Counted from the first letter of the stretch, positions 18,065-26,722 are shown. The stretch: 64,000 nt of DNA from Aliihoeflea sp052435735 (GCA_052435735.1 JBQVNB010000003.1:1-64000); one strand, 5' to 3'. Numbers and translations: made by a program. Notes: a model not told the origin generated them from the sequence alone.

Positions 18065-19066
18065 ATGAACTTCCTGAAGACGGGCGCGACCGCGCTCACC
18101 TCGGTTCTGGCGGGTCTCGCCATGATGTCGGCCGCCTCGGCCGAAACGTTCCGCCTGTCGCACAACACCGGCGACACCACGACCTGGCATCGCGGCGCCG
18201 AAAAGTTCAACGAGCTCGTCAAGGCGGCGACTGGCGACGAGATGGACGTGCGCACCTTCCCGAACGCCCAGCTTTCCGGCGGCGACCAGATGCGCCAGGC
18301 CGAAATGGTCGGTCGCGGCGCCATCGATTTCGTGATGACCTCGGCCATCAACGTGACGCCGCTAGAGCCGCAGATGGCGGTCTTCTCGCTGCCCTATCTC
18401 TATTCGTCCTACGAGGAAGTCGACGCCACGGTCGACGGCGCGCCGGGCGACGCGATGAAGGAAATCATGCTCAAGCACAACATCGTCGTGCTGGCATGGG
18501 GCGAGAACGGCTTTCGCGAAGTGACCAACAGCAAGAAGCCGATCACCAAGCCGGAAGACCTGGCCGGCCTCAAGATGCGCGTCGCGGGTCCGATGTATAT
18601 CGACGTGATGAACGCGCTGGGCGCCAACCCGCAGCAGATGCAGTGGACGGAAACCTTCACCGCGCTTCAGCAAGGCGTGGTGGACGGCCAGGAAAACCCG
18701 GTCGGCGCCGTGATCATTCCGCAGCGCGTCTATGAAGTGCAGAAATACCTGACCACCTGGAAATATTCCTACGACCCGGTGTTCCTCGGCGTTTCCAAGC
18801 AGCTCTGGGATTCGTGGGACGCGGAAACCCAGGAAAAGATGCAGACGGCGGCCACCGAGGCCATGGCCTACCAGAAGCAGATCACGCGCGAGGACACCGA
18901 CAAGGGCCTCGACACGCTGCGCGAGAACGGCATGGAAGTCTACGAGCCGACGGCCGAAGAACTTCAGGCCTTCCGCGATGCGACCAAGCCCGCATTCGAC
19001 ACCTGGGCCGAAAAGGTCGGCACGGACCTGGTGCAGACCTTCCAGGATGCGATTTCGGCGAATTGA
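18065..19066 (+). CDS. dctP: TRAP transporter solute-binding protein, system 1
   Basis: A 333-residue periplasmic DctP. A Sec signal peptide covers residues 1-26 and ends MMSAASA before ETF. Family landmarks follow: the Arg-containing LKMRVAGPMYIDVMNALGANP near residues 175-195, EVVDGQEN-like QGVVDGQENPVG, and the C-terminal helix region AFDTWAEKVG. GGAGG at 18053-18057 gives a strong ribosome site. It captures an organic anion and hands it to the DctQM permease encoded next. The following 200 bp hold a long inverted repeat. It is divergent from IclR, which is probably its regulator. Confidence 0.95.
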   Translation: MNFLKTGATALTSVLAGLAMMSAASAETFRLSHNTGDTTTWHRGAEKFNELVKAATGDEMDVRTFPNAQLSGGDQMRQAEMVGRGAIDFVMTSAINVTPLEPQMAVFSLPYLYSSYEEVDATVDGAPGDAMKEIMLKHNIVVLAWGENGFREVTNSKKPITKPEDLAGLKMRVAGPMYIDVMNALGANPQQMQWTETFTALQQGVVDGQENPVGAVIIPQRVYEVQKYLTTWKYSYDPVFLGVSKQLWDSWDAETQEKMQTAATEAMAYQKQITREDTDKGLDTLRENGMEVYEPTAEELQAFRDATKPAFDTWAEKVGTDLVQTFQDAISAN

Positions 19067-19100
19067 GTGCTGAGACCCGGCTGGCAGGTTGGGCGCTTTA

Positions 19101-19222
19101 TGGCGCCCCCCTCTGCCCTGCCGGGCATCTCCCCCGCATGGGGGGAGATCACGCGGTGCCGTCGACGAGACTAATCTCCCCCCTCGCGGGGGAGATGCCC
19201 GGCAGGGCAGAGGGGGGCGCCA
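19101..19222. repeat. 35-bp perfect inverted repeat with nested hairpins between dctP and dctQ
   Basis: The arm at 19101-19135 is the exact reverse complement of 19188-19222. The 52-bp middle contributes two further short hairpins where the CTCCCCC and GGGGGAG ends of each arm meet their local partners (about 19128-19149 and 19174-19196). Arms are rich in CCCCCTCTGCCC-type sequence, which I recall as a dispersed intergenic palindrome in Phyllobacteriaceae-like genomes. There is no ORF and no visible target duplication. It could stabilise the upstream dctP mRNA or attenuate read-through. Confidence 0.8.
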
Positions 19223-19264
19223 TGGAGCGCCTCCATTTCCGACCCGCGAAACGAAAGCGAGCGC

Positions 19265-19750
19265 ATGAATTTCATCCTGCGTGACTTGGAGAAGATCGTC
19301 TGCGTGGCGATCTTCGCGGCCATGACGGCCCTCGGCTTCGTCAACGTCGTCGTGCGTTACCTGACGAGCTATTCGCTGGCCTCGTCCGAGGAACTCCTGA
19401 CCAATGGCTTCCTGCTCCTGACCGTCTTCGGCGCAGCGATCGCCGCGCGCACCGGCGATCACCTGGCCGTCACGCTTCTCTACGATCTTGTTCCCGCGCC
19501 GGTCCGCAAGGCCATCCTGCTGCTTGCCACGGTTCTTTCGGCGCTGCTTCTGGCGCTTTCGGCCTGGTTCTGCTGGCAGCTCGTCACCAACCAGATGTCG
19601 AGTGGCATCCGCTCCTACGCGTTGCAGATTCCGGCATGGTACTACAGCGTCGCCCTGCCCTTCGGCTTCGCCCTGATCCTGATCCGCTACCTGCAATATG
19701 CGCGCGACGCCTTTGCCGGGCGTGCGGAACCGGAGGCAGCCAATGGCTGA
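19265..19750 (+). CDS. dctQ: TRAP transporter small permease, system 1
   Basis: A 161-residue DctQ with four predicted membrane helices (about residues 12-32, 45-62, 84-105 and 123-145). The FVNVVVRYL motif after helix 1 and the SSEELLTNGFLLLTVFGAA stretch are the family signature. It couples with the large permease to form the sodium-driven transporter. The start is ATG 19265. Its last 8 bases overlap the dctM gene, so translation is coupled. Confidence 0.92.
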   Translation: MNFILRDLEKIVCVAIFAAMTALGFVNVVVRYLTSYSLASSEELLTNGFLLLTVFGAAIAARTGDHLAVTLLYDLVPAPVRKAILLLATVLSALLLALSAWFCWQLVTNQMSSGIRSYALQIPAWYYSVALPFGFALILIRYLQYARDAFAGRAEPEAANG

Positions 19751-21080
19751 GATGATAGGTATCGACATGGGCCCGGGCACGCAGATGCTGCTCGTCTTCG
19801 TCGTGCTTCTGTTTCTGAAGGTTCCGGTCGCCTTCGCGCTCGGCCTGTCCTCGATCTATGCGATGTGGGTGCTGGGCTTCGGGCTCGACCTCGTCGGCGA
19901 CCTGATCGCCACCGGCATCGCCAAGTTCTCGCTTCTCGCCATCCCCTTCTTCATCCTCGCCGGCACGCTGATGGGCGCGCTCGGCATCGCCGAGCGGATG
20001 ATCCGCTTCTTCCGGGTGCTGATCGGCGGCCTGCCGGGCGGCATGGGCGTGGTGGGAACCGTCGTCTGCCTGTTCTGGGGCGCGGTCTCGGGTTCGGGCC
20101 CAGCATCCGTCGCGGCGATCGGCCCGCTGATCATCAAGGGCATGCACGAGGACGGCTATTCGCGCTCCTTCGCCGCCGGTCTCGTCTGCACCGGCGCAGC
20201 GCTGTCGATCGTCATCCCGCCCTCGATCGGCCTCGTCATCTACGGCGTCATCGCCGAGACCTCGATCTCGCAGCTTTTCATCGCCGCGATCATCCCCGGC
20301 CTCTTCCTCGGCGTGCTGATGCTGGCGACGCTGCCCTTCGCGAAGAAATCGTCGCCCGCGGGGGGCAGCCCGAGCGTCGAGGCGCTCATGCCGATGCCCG
20401 ACGCCGGCCTGCCCTATGGAAAGCGCCTGTGGCGGTCCTTCATCGATTCCTTCTGGGGTCTGGTGACGCCGGTCGTCATCCTCGGCGGCATCTATTCGGG
20501 CGCCTTCACGCCGACCGAAGCGGCGATCGTCGCGACGGTCTATGCGATCCTCGTCGGCGGCCTTGCCTATCGCACGCTCTCGGTCGCCAAGCTCTACGAG
20601 GCGACCGTCGCGGCAAGTGCGTCGTCGGCCGTCGTCATGCTCGTCGTCGCCTACGCCAGCCTCTTCGGTTGGGTCGTCACGGTGGACGATTTGGTCGGCC
20701 AGTATTCGAGCGCGCTGCTGGGCCTTTCCGACAATCAATGGGTGATCCTCGCCGTCATCATGCTGATCCTGCTGATCGCCGGCATGTTCATGGACGCGAT
20801 CACCATCATGTTCATCGCGCTGCCGATCTTCCTGCCGGTGTCGCGCGAACTCGGCTGGGACCCGGTCTGGTTCGGCGTGCTGGTGATGGTGAACCTCGCC
20901 ATCGGCCTCTTCACCCCGCCGGTCGGCATCAATCTCTATGTCGCGGCCAACATCACCAAGCTGCCGCTGGAGCGGATCGCCTATGGTGCACTGCCGTTCC
21001 TTGTGACCTGCTCGATCGGCCTTGCGATCATCGCGGCCTTTCCGCAGATGTCGCAGTTCCTCGTCAATGTCCTAAGGTAA
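19743..21080 (+). CDS. dctM: TRAP transporter large permease, system 1
   Basis: A 445-residue DctM, a 12-helix ion-coupled permease. Typical segments: LKVPVAFALGLSSIYAMW at the start, AIPFFILAGTLMGALGIAERM, GAVSGSGPASVAAIGP (the conserved SGSxxA re-entrant region), IPPSIGLVIYG, FTPTEAA, and the late FTPPVGINLYVAANI. The start at ATG 19743 (MAEMIGIDMG) overlaps dctQ by 8 bp. ATG 19752 is an alternative. It ends TRAP operon 1; sRNA 1 lies downstream. Confidence 0.94.
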   Translation: MAEMIGIDMGPGTQMLLVFVVLLFLKVPVAFALGLSSIYAMWVLGFGLDLVGDLIATGIAKFSLLAIPFFILAGTLMGALGIAERMIRFFRVLIGGLPGGMGVVGTVVCLFWGAVSGSGPASVAAIGPLIIKGMHEDGYSRSFAAGLVCTGAALSIVIPPSIGLVIYGVIAETSISQLFIAAIIPGLFLGVLMLATLPFAKKSSPAGGSPSVEALMPMPDAGLPYGKRLWRSFIDSFWGLVTPVVILGGIYSGAFTPTEAAIVATVYAILVGGLAYRTLSVAKLYEATVAASASSAVVMLVVAYASLFGWVVTVDDLVGQYSSALLGLSDNQWVILAVIMLILLIAGMFMDAITIMFIALPIFLPVSRELGWDPVWFGVLVMVNLAIGLFTPPVGINLYVAANITKLPLERIAYGALPFLVTCSIGLAIIAAFPQMSQFLVNVLR

Positions 21081-21127
21081 TGAGCGTTTCCAATGGGTTG
21101 TAGGGCAGGCCAGAATGACGCAGGCAC

Positions 21128-21150
21128 AATTGCATGGCTGCCATGCAATT
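21128..21150. promoter_or_regulatory. Palindromic regulatory site upstream of sRNA 1
   Basis: AATTGCATGGC-T-GCCATGCAATT, a perfect palindrome of 11-bp arms around one base. Its centre (21139) is 19 bp before the -35 hexamer of the sRNA promoter. The same core, TTGCATGG...CCATGCAA, sits at the same distance upstream of sRNA 2. Confidence 0.7.
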
Positions 21151-21157
21151 TGTTGCA

Positions 21158-21186
21158 TTGCACCATCCTGGCGGTGCTCCTATCTT
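21158..21186 (+). promoter_or_regulatory. Promoter of sRNA 1
   Basis: TTGCAC (21158-21163), 17-bp spacer, TATCTT (21181-21186); predicted transcription start near 21193. The equivalent promoter of sRNA 2 has identical spacing. Confidence 0.6.
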
Positions 21187-21192
21187 CGGATT

Positions 21193-21303
21193 GTCAACGG
21201 CCAACCTCCTCCCTGGCCCGAGACAATGACTGCGGTGCACCTCCTCCCGCACCGCACGAAATCAGGCCCGTCGGATCTCCTCCCCCGACGGGCCTTCTTT
21301 TTT
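21193..21303 (+). ncRNA. Cuckoo/ar14-family sRNA, copy 1 (anti-Shine-Dalgarno loops)
   Basis: An approximately 110-nt RNA predicted as three consecutive hairpins, each with a 10-base loop. Hairpin 1: stem 21199-21203/21214-21218, loop ACCTCCTCCC. Hairpin 2: 8-bp stem 21231-21238/21249-21256, loop ACCTCCTCCC. Hairpin 3: 11-bp stem 21264-21274/21285-21295, loop ATCTCCTCCC, followed by TTCTTTTTT, so it is also the terminator. This three-hairpin CCUCCUCCC architecture is that of the alphaproteobacterial ar14/cuckoo/CcsR RNAs, thought to pair with ribosome-binding sites and to respond to stress. Family name is from memory; structure is read directly. It fills most of the 368-bp gap before ilvD; nothing else was seen in 21304-21448. 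Confidence 0.88.
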
Positions 21304-21448
21304 GCCGAAATTCCAGTCATGGCCGGCCGCTCTTCGGGGTGGCTCTCGCGCGCGTTCGCCTTTATGAACGGCGCCGACGCAAGATTGTGACCGTGCGCAG
21401 CCCTCGCAGCGATATTTCGTTGCCCGGTCGCGCGATGAGGAGATTCTG

Positions 21449-23293
21449 ATGCCCCCCTACCGTTCCAGAACCACCACCCATGGCCGCAACATGGCCGGCG
21501 CGCGCGGCCTGTGGCGCGCGACGGGCATGAAGGATTCCGATTTCGGTAAGCCGATCATCGCGGTGGTAAACTCTTTCACGCAGTTCGTGCCGGGCCACGT
21601 CCACCTGAAGGATCTCGGCCAGCTCGTCGCGCGCGAGATCGAGGCGGCCGGCGGCGTCGCCAAGGAGTTCAACACCATCGCCGTCGACGACGGCATCGCG
21701 ATGGGCCATGACGGCATGCTCTATTCGCTGCCGAGCCGCGAGATCATCGCCGATTCGGTCGAGTACATGGTCAACGCGCATTGCGCCGACGCCATGGTCT
21801 GCATCTCCAATTGCGACAAGATCACCCCCGGTATGCTGATGGCCTCGCTGCGCCTCAACATCCCGACCATCTTCGTTTCCGGCGGGCCGATGGAGGCCGG
21901 CAAGGTGAAGCTGTCGGACGGCAAGATCCACGCGCTCGACCTCGTCGATGCGATGGTCGCTGCCGCCGACGCCACGATGTCGGACGAGGACGTGGCCGTC
22001 ATCGAGCGCTCCGCCTGCCCGACCTGCGGCTCGTGCTCGGGCATGTTCACCGCCAATTCGATGAACTGCCTGACCGAGGCGCTCGGCCTGTCGCTGCCCG
22101 GCAACGGCTCGACGCTCGCCACCCATGCCGACCGCAAGCGGCTGTTCCTCGAGGCCGGCCAGCGCATCGTCGGCCTCGCCAAGCGCTATTACGAGAGCGA
22201 CGACGCGACCGCGGTGCCGCGCAACATCGCCTCGAAAGGCGCGTTCGAGAACGCGATGGCGCTCGACATCGCCATGGGCGGATCGACCAATACGGTGCTG
22301 CACATCCTCGCCGCCGCGCATGAGGGCGAGATCGACTTCACCATGGACGACATCGACCGGCTGTCGCGCAAGGTGCCGTGCCTGTCGAAGGTCGCGCCGG
22401 CGAAGTCGGACGTCCATATGGAAGACGTTCATCGCGCCGGCGGCATCATGGCGATCCTCGGCGAACTCGACCGCGCGGGGCTGATCCACCGCGACCTGCC
22501 GACCGTTCACGAGCCCACGCTCGGCGATGCGATCGACCGCTGGGACATCGCAGTGACCGACAATCCGGCCGCGCTCGAGCTTTTCTCGGCCGCGCCCGGC
22601 GGGGTGCCGACGCAGGTTGCGTTCAGCCAGAGCGCCCGTTGGAACGAACTCGACCTCGACCGTGAAAAGGGCGTCATCCGCGACGCGCAGCACCCGTTCT
22701 CCAAGGATGGTGGCCTCGCGGTGCTGAAGGGCAACGTCGCGCTCGACGGCTGCATCGTGAAGACCGCCGGCGTCGACGAATCGATCCTGAAATTCTCCGG
22801 GCCGGCGCGCGTCTTCGAAAGCCAGGACGACACCGTCAACGCGATCCTGACGAACAAGATCAATCCCGGTGACGTGGTGGTGATCCGCTATGAGGGACCG
22901 CGCGGCGGGCCGGGCATGCAGGAAATGCTCTACCCGACCAGCTATCTGAAGTCGAAGGGCCTCGGAAAGGCCTGTGCGCTCCTCACCGACGGCCGCTTTT
23001 CGGGCGGAACGTCGGGTCTGTCGATCGGCCACGTCTCGCCGGAAGCGGCCGAGGGCGGCACGATCGGGCTGGTGCGCGAGGGCGATCGGATCGAGATCGA
23101 CATCCCGAACCGCACCATCCACCTTGTCGTCGACGATGCCGAACTGGAAGCGCGCCGCAAGGCGCAGGCCGCGGCCGGGTGGAAGCCGGCTGAGAAGCGC
23201 AAGCGCAACGTGACCCCGGCGCTGAAGGCTTACGCCGCCTTTGCGACGAGCGCCGCGAAAGGCGCGGTGCGGCAGGTGCCGGAGATCGACTGA
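21449..23293 (+). CDS. ilvD: Dihydroxy-acid dehydratase
   Basis: A 614-residue IlvD, full length. It dehydrates 2,3-dihydroxy-isovalerate and -3-methylvalerate in valine/isoleucine synthesis using an iron-sulfur cluster. Motifs: TTHGRNMAGARGLWRATGM at the start, MVCISNCDKITPGM near residue 121, CPTCGSCSGMFTANSMNCL near 195, LSLPGNGS, and the C-terminal GRFSGGTSGLSIGHVSPEAA. With leuB and leuD it gives much of the branched-chain amino-acid pathway in this window. It appears to be a single-gene unit. Confidence 0.97.
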   Translation: MPPYRSRTTTHGRNMAGARGLWRATGMKDSDFGKPIIAVVNSFTQFVPGHVHLKDLGQLVAREIEAAGGVAKEFNTIAVDDGIAMGHDGMLYSLPSREIIADSVEYMVNAHCADAMVCISNCDKITPGMLMASLRLNIPTIFVSGGPMEAGKVKLSDGKIHALDLVDAMVAAADATMSDEDVAVIERSACPTCGSCSGMFTANSMNCLTEALGLSLPGNGSTLATHADRKRLFLEAGQRIVGLAKRYYESDDATAVPRNIASKGAFENAMALDIAMGGSTNTVLHILAAAHEGEIDFTMDDIDRLSRKVPCLSKVAPAKSDVHMEDVHRAGGIMAILGELDRAGLIHRDLPTVHEPTLGDAIDRWDIAVTDNPAALELFSAAPGGVPTQVAFSQSARWNELDLDREKGVIRDAQHPFSKDGGLAVLKGNVALDGCIVKTAGVDESILKFSGPARVFESQDDTVNAILTNKINPGDVVVIRYEGPRGGPGMQEMLYPTSYLKSKGLGKACALLTDGRFSGGTSGLSIGHVSPEAAEGGTIGLVREGDRIEIDIPNRTIHLVVDDAELEARRKAQAAAGWKPAEKRKRNVTPALKAYAAFATSAAKGAVRQVPEID

Positions 23294-23303
23294 ACCAGCG
23301 CCG

Positions 23304-23339
23304 TGGCGGGCGACTTTCCTTTTGAAAGCCCGCCCGCCA
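23304..23339 (+). terminator. Possible terminator after ilvD
   Basis: Hairpin with a 9-bp outer stem (23304-23312 with 23331-23339) and a small inner CTTT/AAAG helix. No U-tract follows, so termination efficiency is doubtful. Confidence 0.35.
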
Positions 23340-23443
23340 GACGCTAGACGAAAAGCCCATGCCGGCGGGAGGATTTCGCACGGCACCGATTTCAAGGAAC
23401 GACGCAGCCCGGAAGGCTGCGCCATCAACAGGGAGGACTACGC

Positions 23444-24433
23444 ATGAACCTGACCAGGACCCGCCTCGCCGGGCTGACCGCGCTTCTGGCCGGCTCGCTT
23501 CTCGCCGGCTCGGCGCTGGCGCAGACCGAAGTGAAGCTCGGCTACGCGCTCGCCGTCGATTCGCATTACGGCGTCGCCGCCAACAAGTGGCAGGAAGTCG
23601 TCGAGGCCGGCACGGACGGCCGCTACACCTTCACCCATTTCCCCTCATCCGGCCTTGGCGGCGAGCGTGAAGTGCTCGAAGGCCTGCAGATCGGCACCGT
23701 CGAGGCGACGATCGTCTCCTCGGGCACGCTGTCGAACTTCGTGCCGGAAGCCGGCGTCTTCGACATTCCCTTCCTGTTCCGCAACCTCGAACATGCCCGC
23801 GCCGTGATGGATGGCGAGGTCGGCGACGAGCTTTTGACCAAGTTCGCCGATGCCGGCATGATCGCAATCGCCTGGGGCGAACAGGGCTTCCGCCACATCA
23901 CCAACAATCGCGGCGCGATCGACGGCCCGGACGACATGGCCGGCCTGAAGCTGCGCACGATGGAAAACCCGGTCCACATCACCGCCTTCGAGACGCTGGG
24001 CGCGGCGCCGACCCCGATGGCCTGGCCCGAAGTGATCGGCGCGCTGCAGCAGGGCACGATCGACGGACAGGAAAACCCGCTCTCGGTCATCACCTCCGCC
24101 AAGCTTTCGGAAGTGCAAAAGCACCTGACGCTGTCCGGCCACGTCTATTCGCCGGCCATGCTGCTCGTCTCGCCGGATCTGTGGAACGCCATGTCGGACG
24201 AGGACAAGGCCGTCTTCACCGATGGCGCGACCCAGGCCGTCGCTGCGATGCGCGGCTTCGTCGACGAGGTCGAGGCGAGCGGCGTCGAGGAACTGCGTGC
24301 CGCGGGAATGGAAGTCGGCGAACTCTCCGACGAGCAGAAGGCGCAGTTCCAGGAAGCGCTGGCGACCGCCTATGAGCAGTATTACGGCCAGTACGACCGC
24401 GCCCTGATCGAAAAGATCACCGCGGTCGAATAA
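23444..24433 (+). CDS. dctP: TRAP transporter solute-binding protein, system 2
   Basis: A 329-residue periplasmic binding protein. The signal peptide covers residues 1-26 (ends LLAGSALA before QTE). DctP landmarks: FPSSGLGGEREVLEGLQIGT, VFDIPFLFRN, LKLRTMENPVHITAFETLG with the ligand-binding Arg, and QQGTIDGQENPLSVI. A GGGAGGA site precedes ATG 23444. No regulator gene is adjacent, unlike systems 1 and 3. It is only distantly similar to the system 1 protein, so probably has a different ligand. Confidence 0.95.
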   Translation: MNLTRTRLAGLTALLAGSLLAGSALAQTEVKLGYALAVDSHYGVAANKWQEVVEAGTDGRYTFTHFPSSGLGGEREVLEGLQIGTVEATIVSSGTLSNFVPEAGVFDIPFLFRNLEHARAVMDGEVGDELLTKFADAGMIAIAWGEQGFRHITNNRGAIDGPDDMAGLKLRTMENPVHITAFETLGAAPTPMAWPEVIGALQQGTIDGQENPLSVITSAKLSEVQKHLTLSGHVYSPAMLLVSPDLWNAMSDEDKAVFTDGATQAVAAMRGFVDEVEASGVEELRAAGMEVGELSDEQKAQFQEALATAYEQYYGQYDRALIEKITAVE

Positions 24434-24447
24434 AGCCCGTGCATCGA

Positions 24448-24471
24448 CCGGGCCGGCTCCGGCCGGCCCGG
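24448..24471 (+). other. Stem-loop between dctP and dctQ of system 2
   Basis: Perfect 9-bp GC stem (24448-24456 with 24463-24471), 6-nt loop, in the 63-bp gap between binding-protein and permease genes. Only a short TTT follows, so it looks like a partial terminator or mRNA 3'-end protector. Confidence 0.65.
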
Positions 24472-24496
24472 CTTTCACCCTTGTAGGGATGCGCCC

Positions 24497-25009
24497 ATGC
24501 GGACCGCCGAAAAGATCTTCGTCGAAGCGAACAAATGGGCGCTCGTCCTGATCCTCGCCGCCATGTCGGCCATCGTCTTCGCCAACGTCACGCTGCGCTA
24601 CACGACCAATTTCTCGATCGTCTGGGCCGAGGAGGTCGCGCGCTATCTGATGGTGTGTATGACGTTTCTCGGCGCGGGCCTGGCGCTGCGCACCGGCGGC
24701 CTCGTCGCAATCACCAATCTGCATGACGCCATGCCCGACAAGCCGCAGCGTGCGCTGCGTGCCATCATCGTCGCCGGCCTCCTGGTCTTTTTCGCGGTGA
24801 TGATCTGGGTCGGCTATTCCTATGCGCTGCGCATGCGCTTTCAGATGACGCCTGCGACCCGCATCCCCTTCTCGGCCATCTATGCGGCAATGCCGATCGG
24901 CTTCGCGCTGATGACGATTCATCTCCTGCTCATCGCCCGCCGCTTCGTCGGCGACAACGCCTTCGACCGCATCGCCGGCGTCGACGAAAACTCGGCTGCC
25001 GGTGGCTGA
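24497..25009 (+). CDS. dctQ: TRAP transporter small permease, system 2
   Basis: A 170-residue DctQ with four hydrophobic helices (about residues 14-32, 49-70, 90-110 and 129-150). FANVTLRYTTNFSIVWAEEV is the family motif after helix 1; MVCMTFLGAGLALRTGG follows. The C-terminal tail is hydrophilic and cytoplasmic. It is separated from dctM by 6 bp. Confidence 0.92.
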   Translation: MRTAEKIFVEANKWALVLILAAMSAIVFANVTLRYTTNFSIVWAEEVARYLMVCMTFLGAGLALRTGGLVAITNLHDAMPDKPQRALRAIIVAGLLVFFAVMIWVGYSYALRMRFQMTPATRIPFSAIYAAMPIGFALMTIHLLLIARRFVGDNAFDRIAGVDENSAAGG

Positions 25010-25015
25010 CGCATC

Positions 25016-26299
25016 ATGACCACGATCCTCTTCTCCTCTTTCCTGATCCTCCTCGTCATCGGCTTTCCGATCGCCTTCGTGCTGGCGATCTCCGCCTTCC
25101 TGGCCGTCGCCTTCGGCTCGAACTATCCGATGCTCGTCATCGTCAAGGAGATGTTCTCGGGGCTCGATTCCTTCCCGCTGATGGCGGTGCCGTTCTTCGT
25201 GCTGGCGGCAGAGCTGATGACAGGCGGCGCGATGACGATGGTGCTGCTGCGCTTCGCGGCACAGTTCGTCGGCCATCTGCGCGGCGGGCTCGGCTACGCC
25301 AACGTCATGTCGTCGGCGATGTTCTCGGGCATTTCGGGCTCGGCGCTCGCCGACGCCGCCGGACCCGGCGCGATGATGACGCGGATGATGGAACGGAGCG
25401 GCTACGACAAGGCATATGCCGGCGCGCTGACCGCATCCTCCGCCGTCATGGGGCCGATCATCCCGCCATCGATCATCATGATCATCTACGCGCTGCAGGT
25501 GCAGGAAGTGTCGGTGGGCGGGCTCTTCGTTGCTGGCATCGTGCCCGGCCTCATCATCGCACTGGCACTGTGCGGGACCAATTTCCTCGTCAGCCGCAGG
25601 CGCGGCTACAAGAGCGACGAGCCGCGCCCGCCGGTGCGCGACATGATCCGCACGACCATCCACGCCATCCCCGCCCTGCTCCTGATCGTGATCATCATCG
25701 GCGGTATCCGCTTCGGCGTCTTCACGCCGACGGAGGCGTCCGTCGTCGCGGTGTTCTATGCGCTTTTGTGCGGCATGTTCGTCTACCGCACGCTGAAGAT
25801 CCGCGCCTTGCCTGAGATCATCCTGCGCGCCGCGCTGGTCAGCGTGTCGGTCCTGCTGATCCTCGCGGCCGCGCGCGCATTTGCCTGGGTACTGATCATC
25901 CAGAGCGTGCCTCAGACGCTCGCCGCCGCCATCATCGCGATGGAACTGTCGCCGATCGTCTTCCTGCTCGCCGTCAACGTGCTGCTGCTCGCCTTCGGCC
26001 TGTTCATGGACCCGCTGCCGGGCGTCATGGTGCTGGTGCCGATCCTGGCGCCGATCGCGACGACGCTCGGCATCGACCCGACCCATTTCGCCATCGTCGT
26101 GATTCTCAACCTGACGATCGGCCTGATCACGCCGCCCGTGGGGAGCCTCCTTTTCGTCGTCTCATCGGCGGTCGACCTGAAGGTCAGCCGGCTGGTACGG
26201 GAGATGCCGCCCTTTCTCGCGACGCATCTGATCGTGCTCCTGCTGATCACATTCATCCCGGCTCTCTCGACCTGGGCGCCGCGCGTGAGCGGATTTTGA
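25016..26299 (+). CDS. dctM: TRAP transporter large permease, system 2
   Basis: A 427-residue DctM with the usual 12-helix pattern: LLVIGFPIAFVLAISAF at the N-terminus, MAVPFFVLAAELM, FSGISGSALADAAGPGAMM (conserved SGS region), IPPSIIMIIYALQ, FGVFTPTEASVVAV and GLITPPVGSLLFVVSSA. It starts 6 bp after dctQ and ends the system 2 operon; 91 bp then lead to the DUF982 gene. Confidence 0.94.
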   Translation: MTTILFSSFLILLVIGFPIAFVLAISAFLAVAFGSNYPMLVIVKEMFSGLDSFPLMAVPFFVLAAELMTGGAMTMVLLRFAAQFVGHLRGGLGYANVMSSAMFSGISGSALADAAGPGAMMTRMMERSGYDKAYAGALTASSAVMGPIIPPSIIMIIYALQVQEVSVGGLFVAGIVPGLIIALALCGTNFLVSRRRGYKSDEPRPPVRDMIRTTIHAIPALLLIVIIIGGIRFGVFTPTEASVVAVFYALLCGMFVYRTLKIRALPEIILRAALVSVSVLLILAAARAFAWVLIIQSVPQTLAAAIIAMELSPIVFLLAVNVLLLAFGLFMDPLPGVMVLVPILAPIATTLGIDPTHFAIVVILNLTIGLITPPVGSLLFVVSSAVDLKVSRLVREMPPFLATHLIVLLLITFIPALSTWAPRVSGF

Positions 26300-26390
26300 T
26301 CGCCGTCACCATTTCGCCATCTTGACGGGAACTTAATTTCACGGAAAGCATTACAACGACATAAAGCGTGAAATGGCGCGAGGAGGCTTC

Positions 26391-26633
26391 ATGACCGCGA
26401 CGAACGTCCAGTTTCCCGAACCCGTCGTGCTGCGAACCGGCGACCGCGTGCTCGAAATCCGCGATGCCATGCAGGCGGCACAGACGCTCGCCGAGGCGTG
26501 GCCGGCGACGCGGGGCAAATGGTATCATGCCGCCAATCGCGCCTGCCGCAGCGCGGTCAGGGGCGAGACATCGCCGCAGCTTGCGCGCAACATGTTCGCC
26601 CAGGCAGTCGACGAATCGCGCCTCGGCGCCTGA
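26391..26633 (+). CDS. DUF982 domain-containing protein
   Basis: An 80-residue protein covering one DUF982 domain: VVLRTGDRVLEIRDAMQAAQ, then AWPATRGKWYHAANRACRSA and ARNMFAQAVDES. The family is almost restricted to Rhizobiales, is often multicopy, and has no known function. A strong AGGAGG at 26381-26386 fixes the start at ATG 26391, against an earlier in-frame ATG at 26373. sRNA 2 lies just downstream. Confidence 0.88.
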   Translation: MTATNVQFPEPVVLRTGDRVLEIRDAMQAAQTLAEAWPATRGKWYHAANRACRSAVRGETSPQLARNMFAQAVDESRLGA

Positions 26634-26665
26634 TTGAAGCGGATGACAGATTGCCGCGGATGATT

Positions 26666-26684
26666 TTGCATGGCTTCCATGCAA
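26666..26684. promoter_or_regulatory. Palindromic regulatory site upstream of sRNA 2
   Basis: TTGCATGG-CTT-CCATGCAA, 8-bp arms, centre 26675, 19 bp before the -35 hexamer. It shares the half-site and spacing of the site before sRNA 1. Confidence 0.7.
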
Positions 26685-26693
26685 TTTTTTCGA

Positions 26694-26722
26694 TTGCCGA
26701 AATAAATGACCGATCCTAGATA
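26694..26722 (+). promoter_or_regulatory. Promoter of sRNA 2
   Basis: TTGCCG (26694-26699), 17-bp spacer, TAGATA (26717-26722); start expected near 26729. Its layout relative to the upstream palindrome matches that of sRNA 1 base for base. Confidence 0.6.

Noticed and set aside
19101..19222. Insertion sequence or transposon end
   Set aside because: No transposase frame, no flanking direct repeat, and the two arms face each other over only 52 bp. Treated as a palindromic repeat element instead.
23645..26086. 813-codon minus-strand open frame
   Set aside because: It lies antisense to the complete TRAP system 2 genes, has His/Asp/Arg-rich low-complexity composition and no domain. It is a by-product of high GC at third codon positions. 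Similar long antisense frames over ilvD, leuB, fbp and the ALDH were rejected for the same reason.
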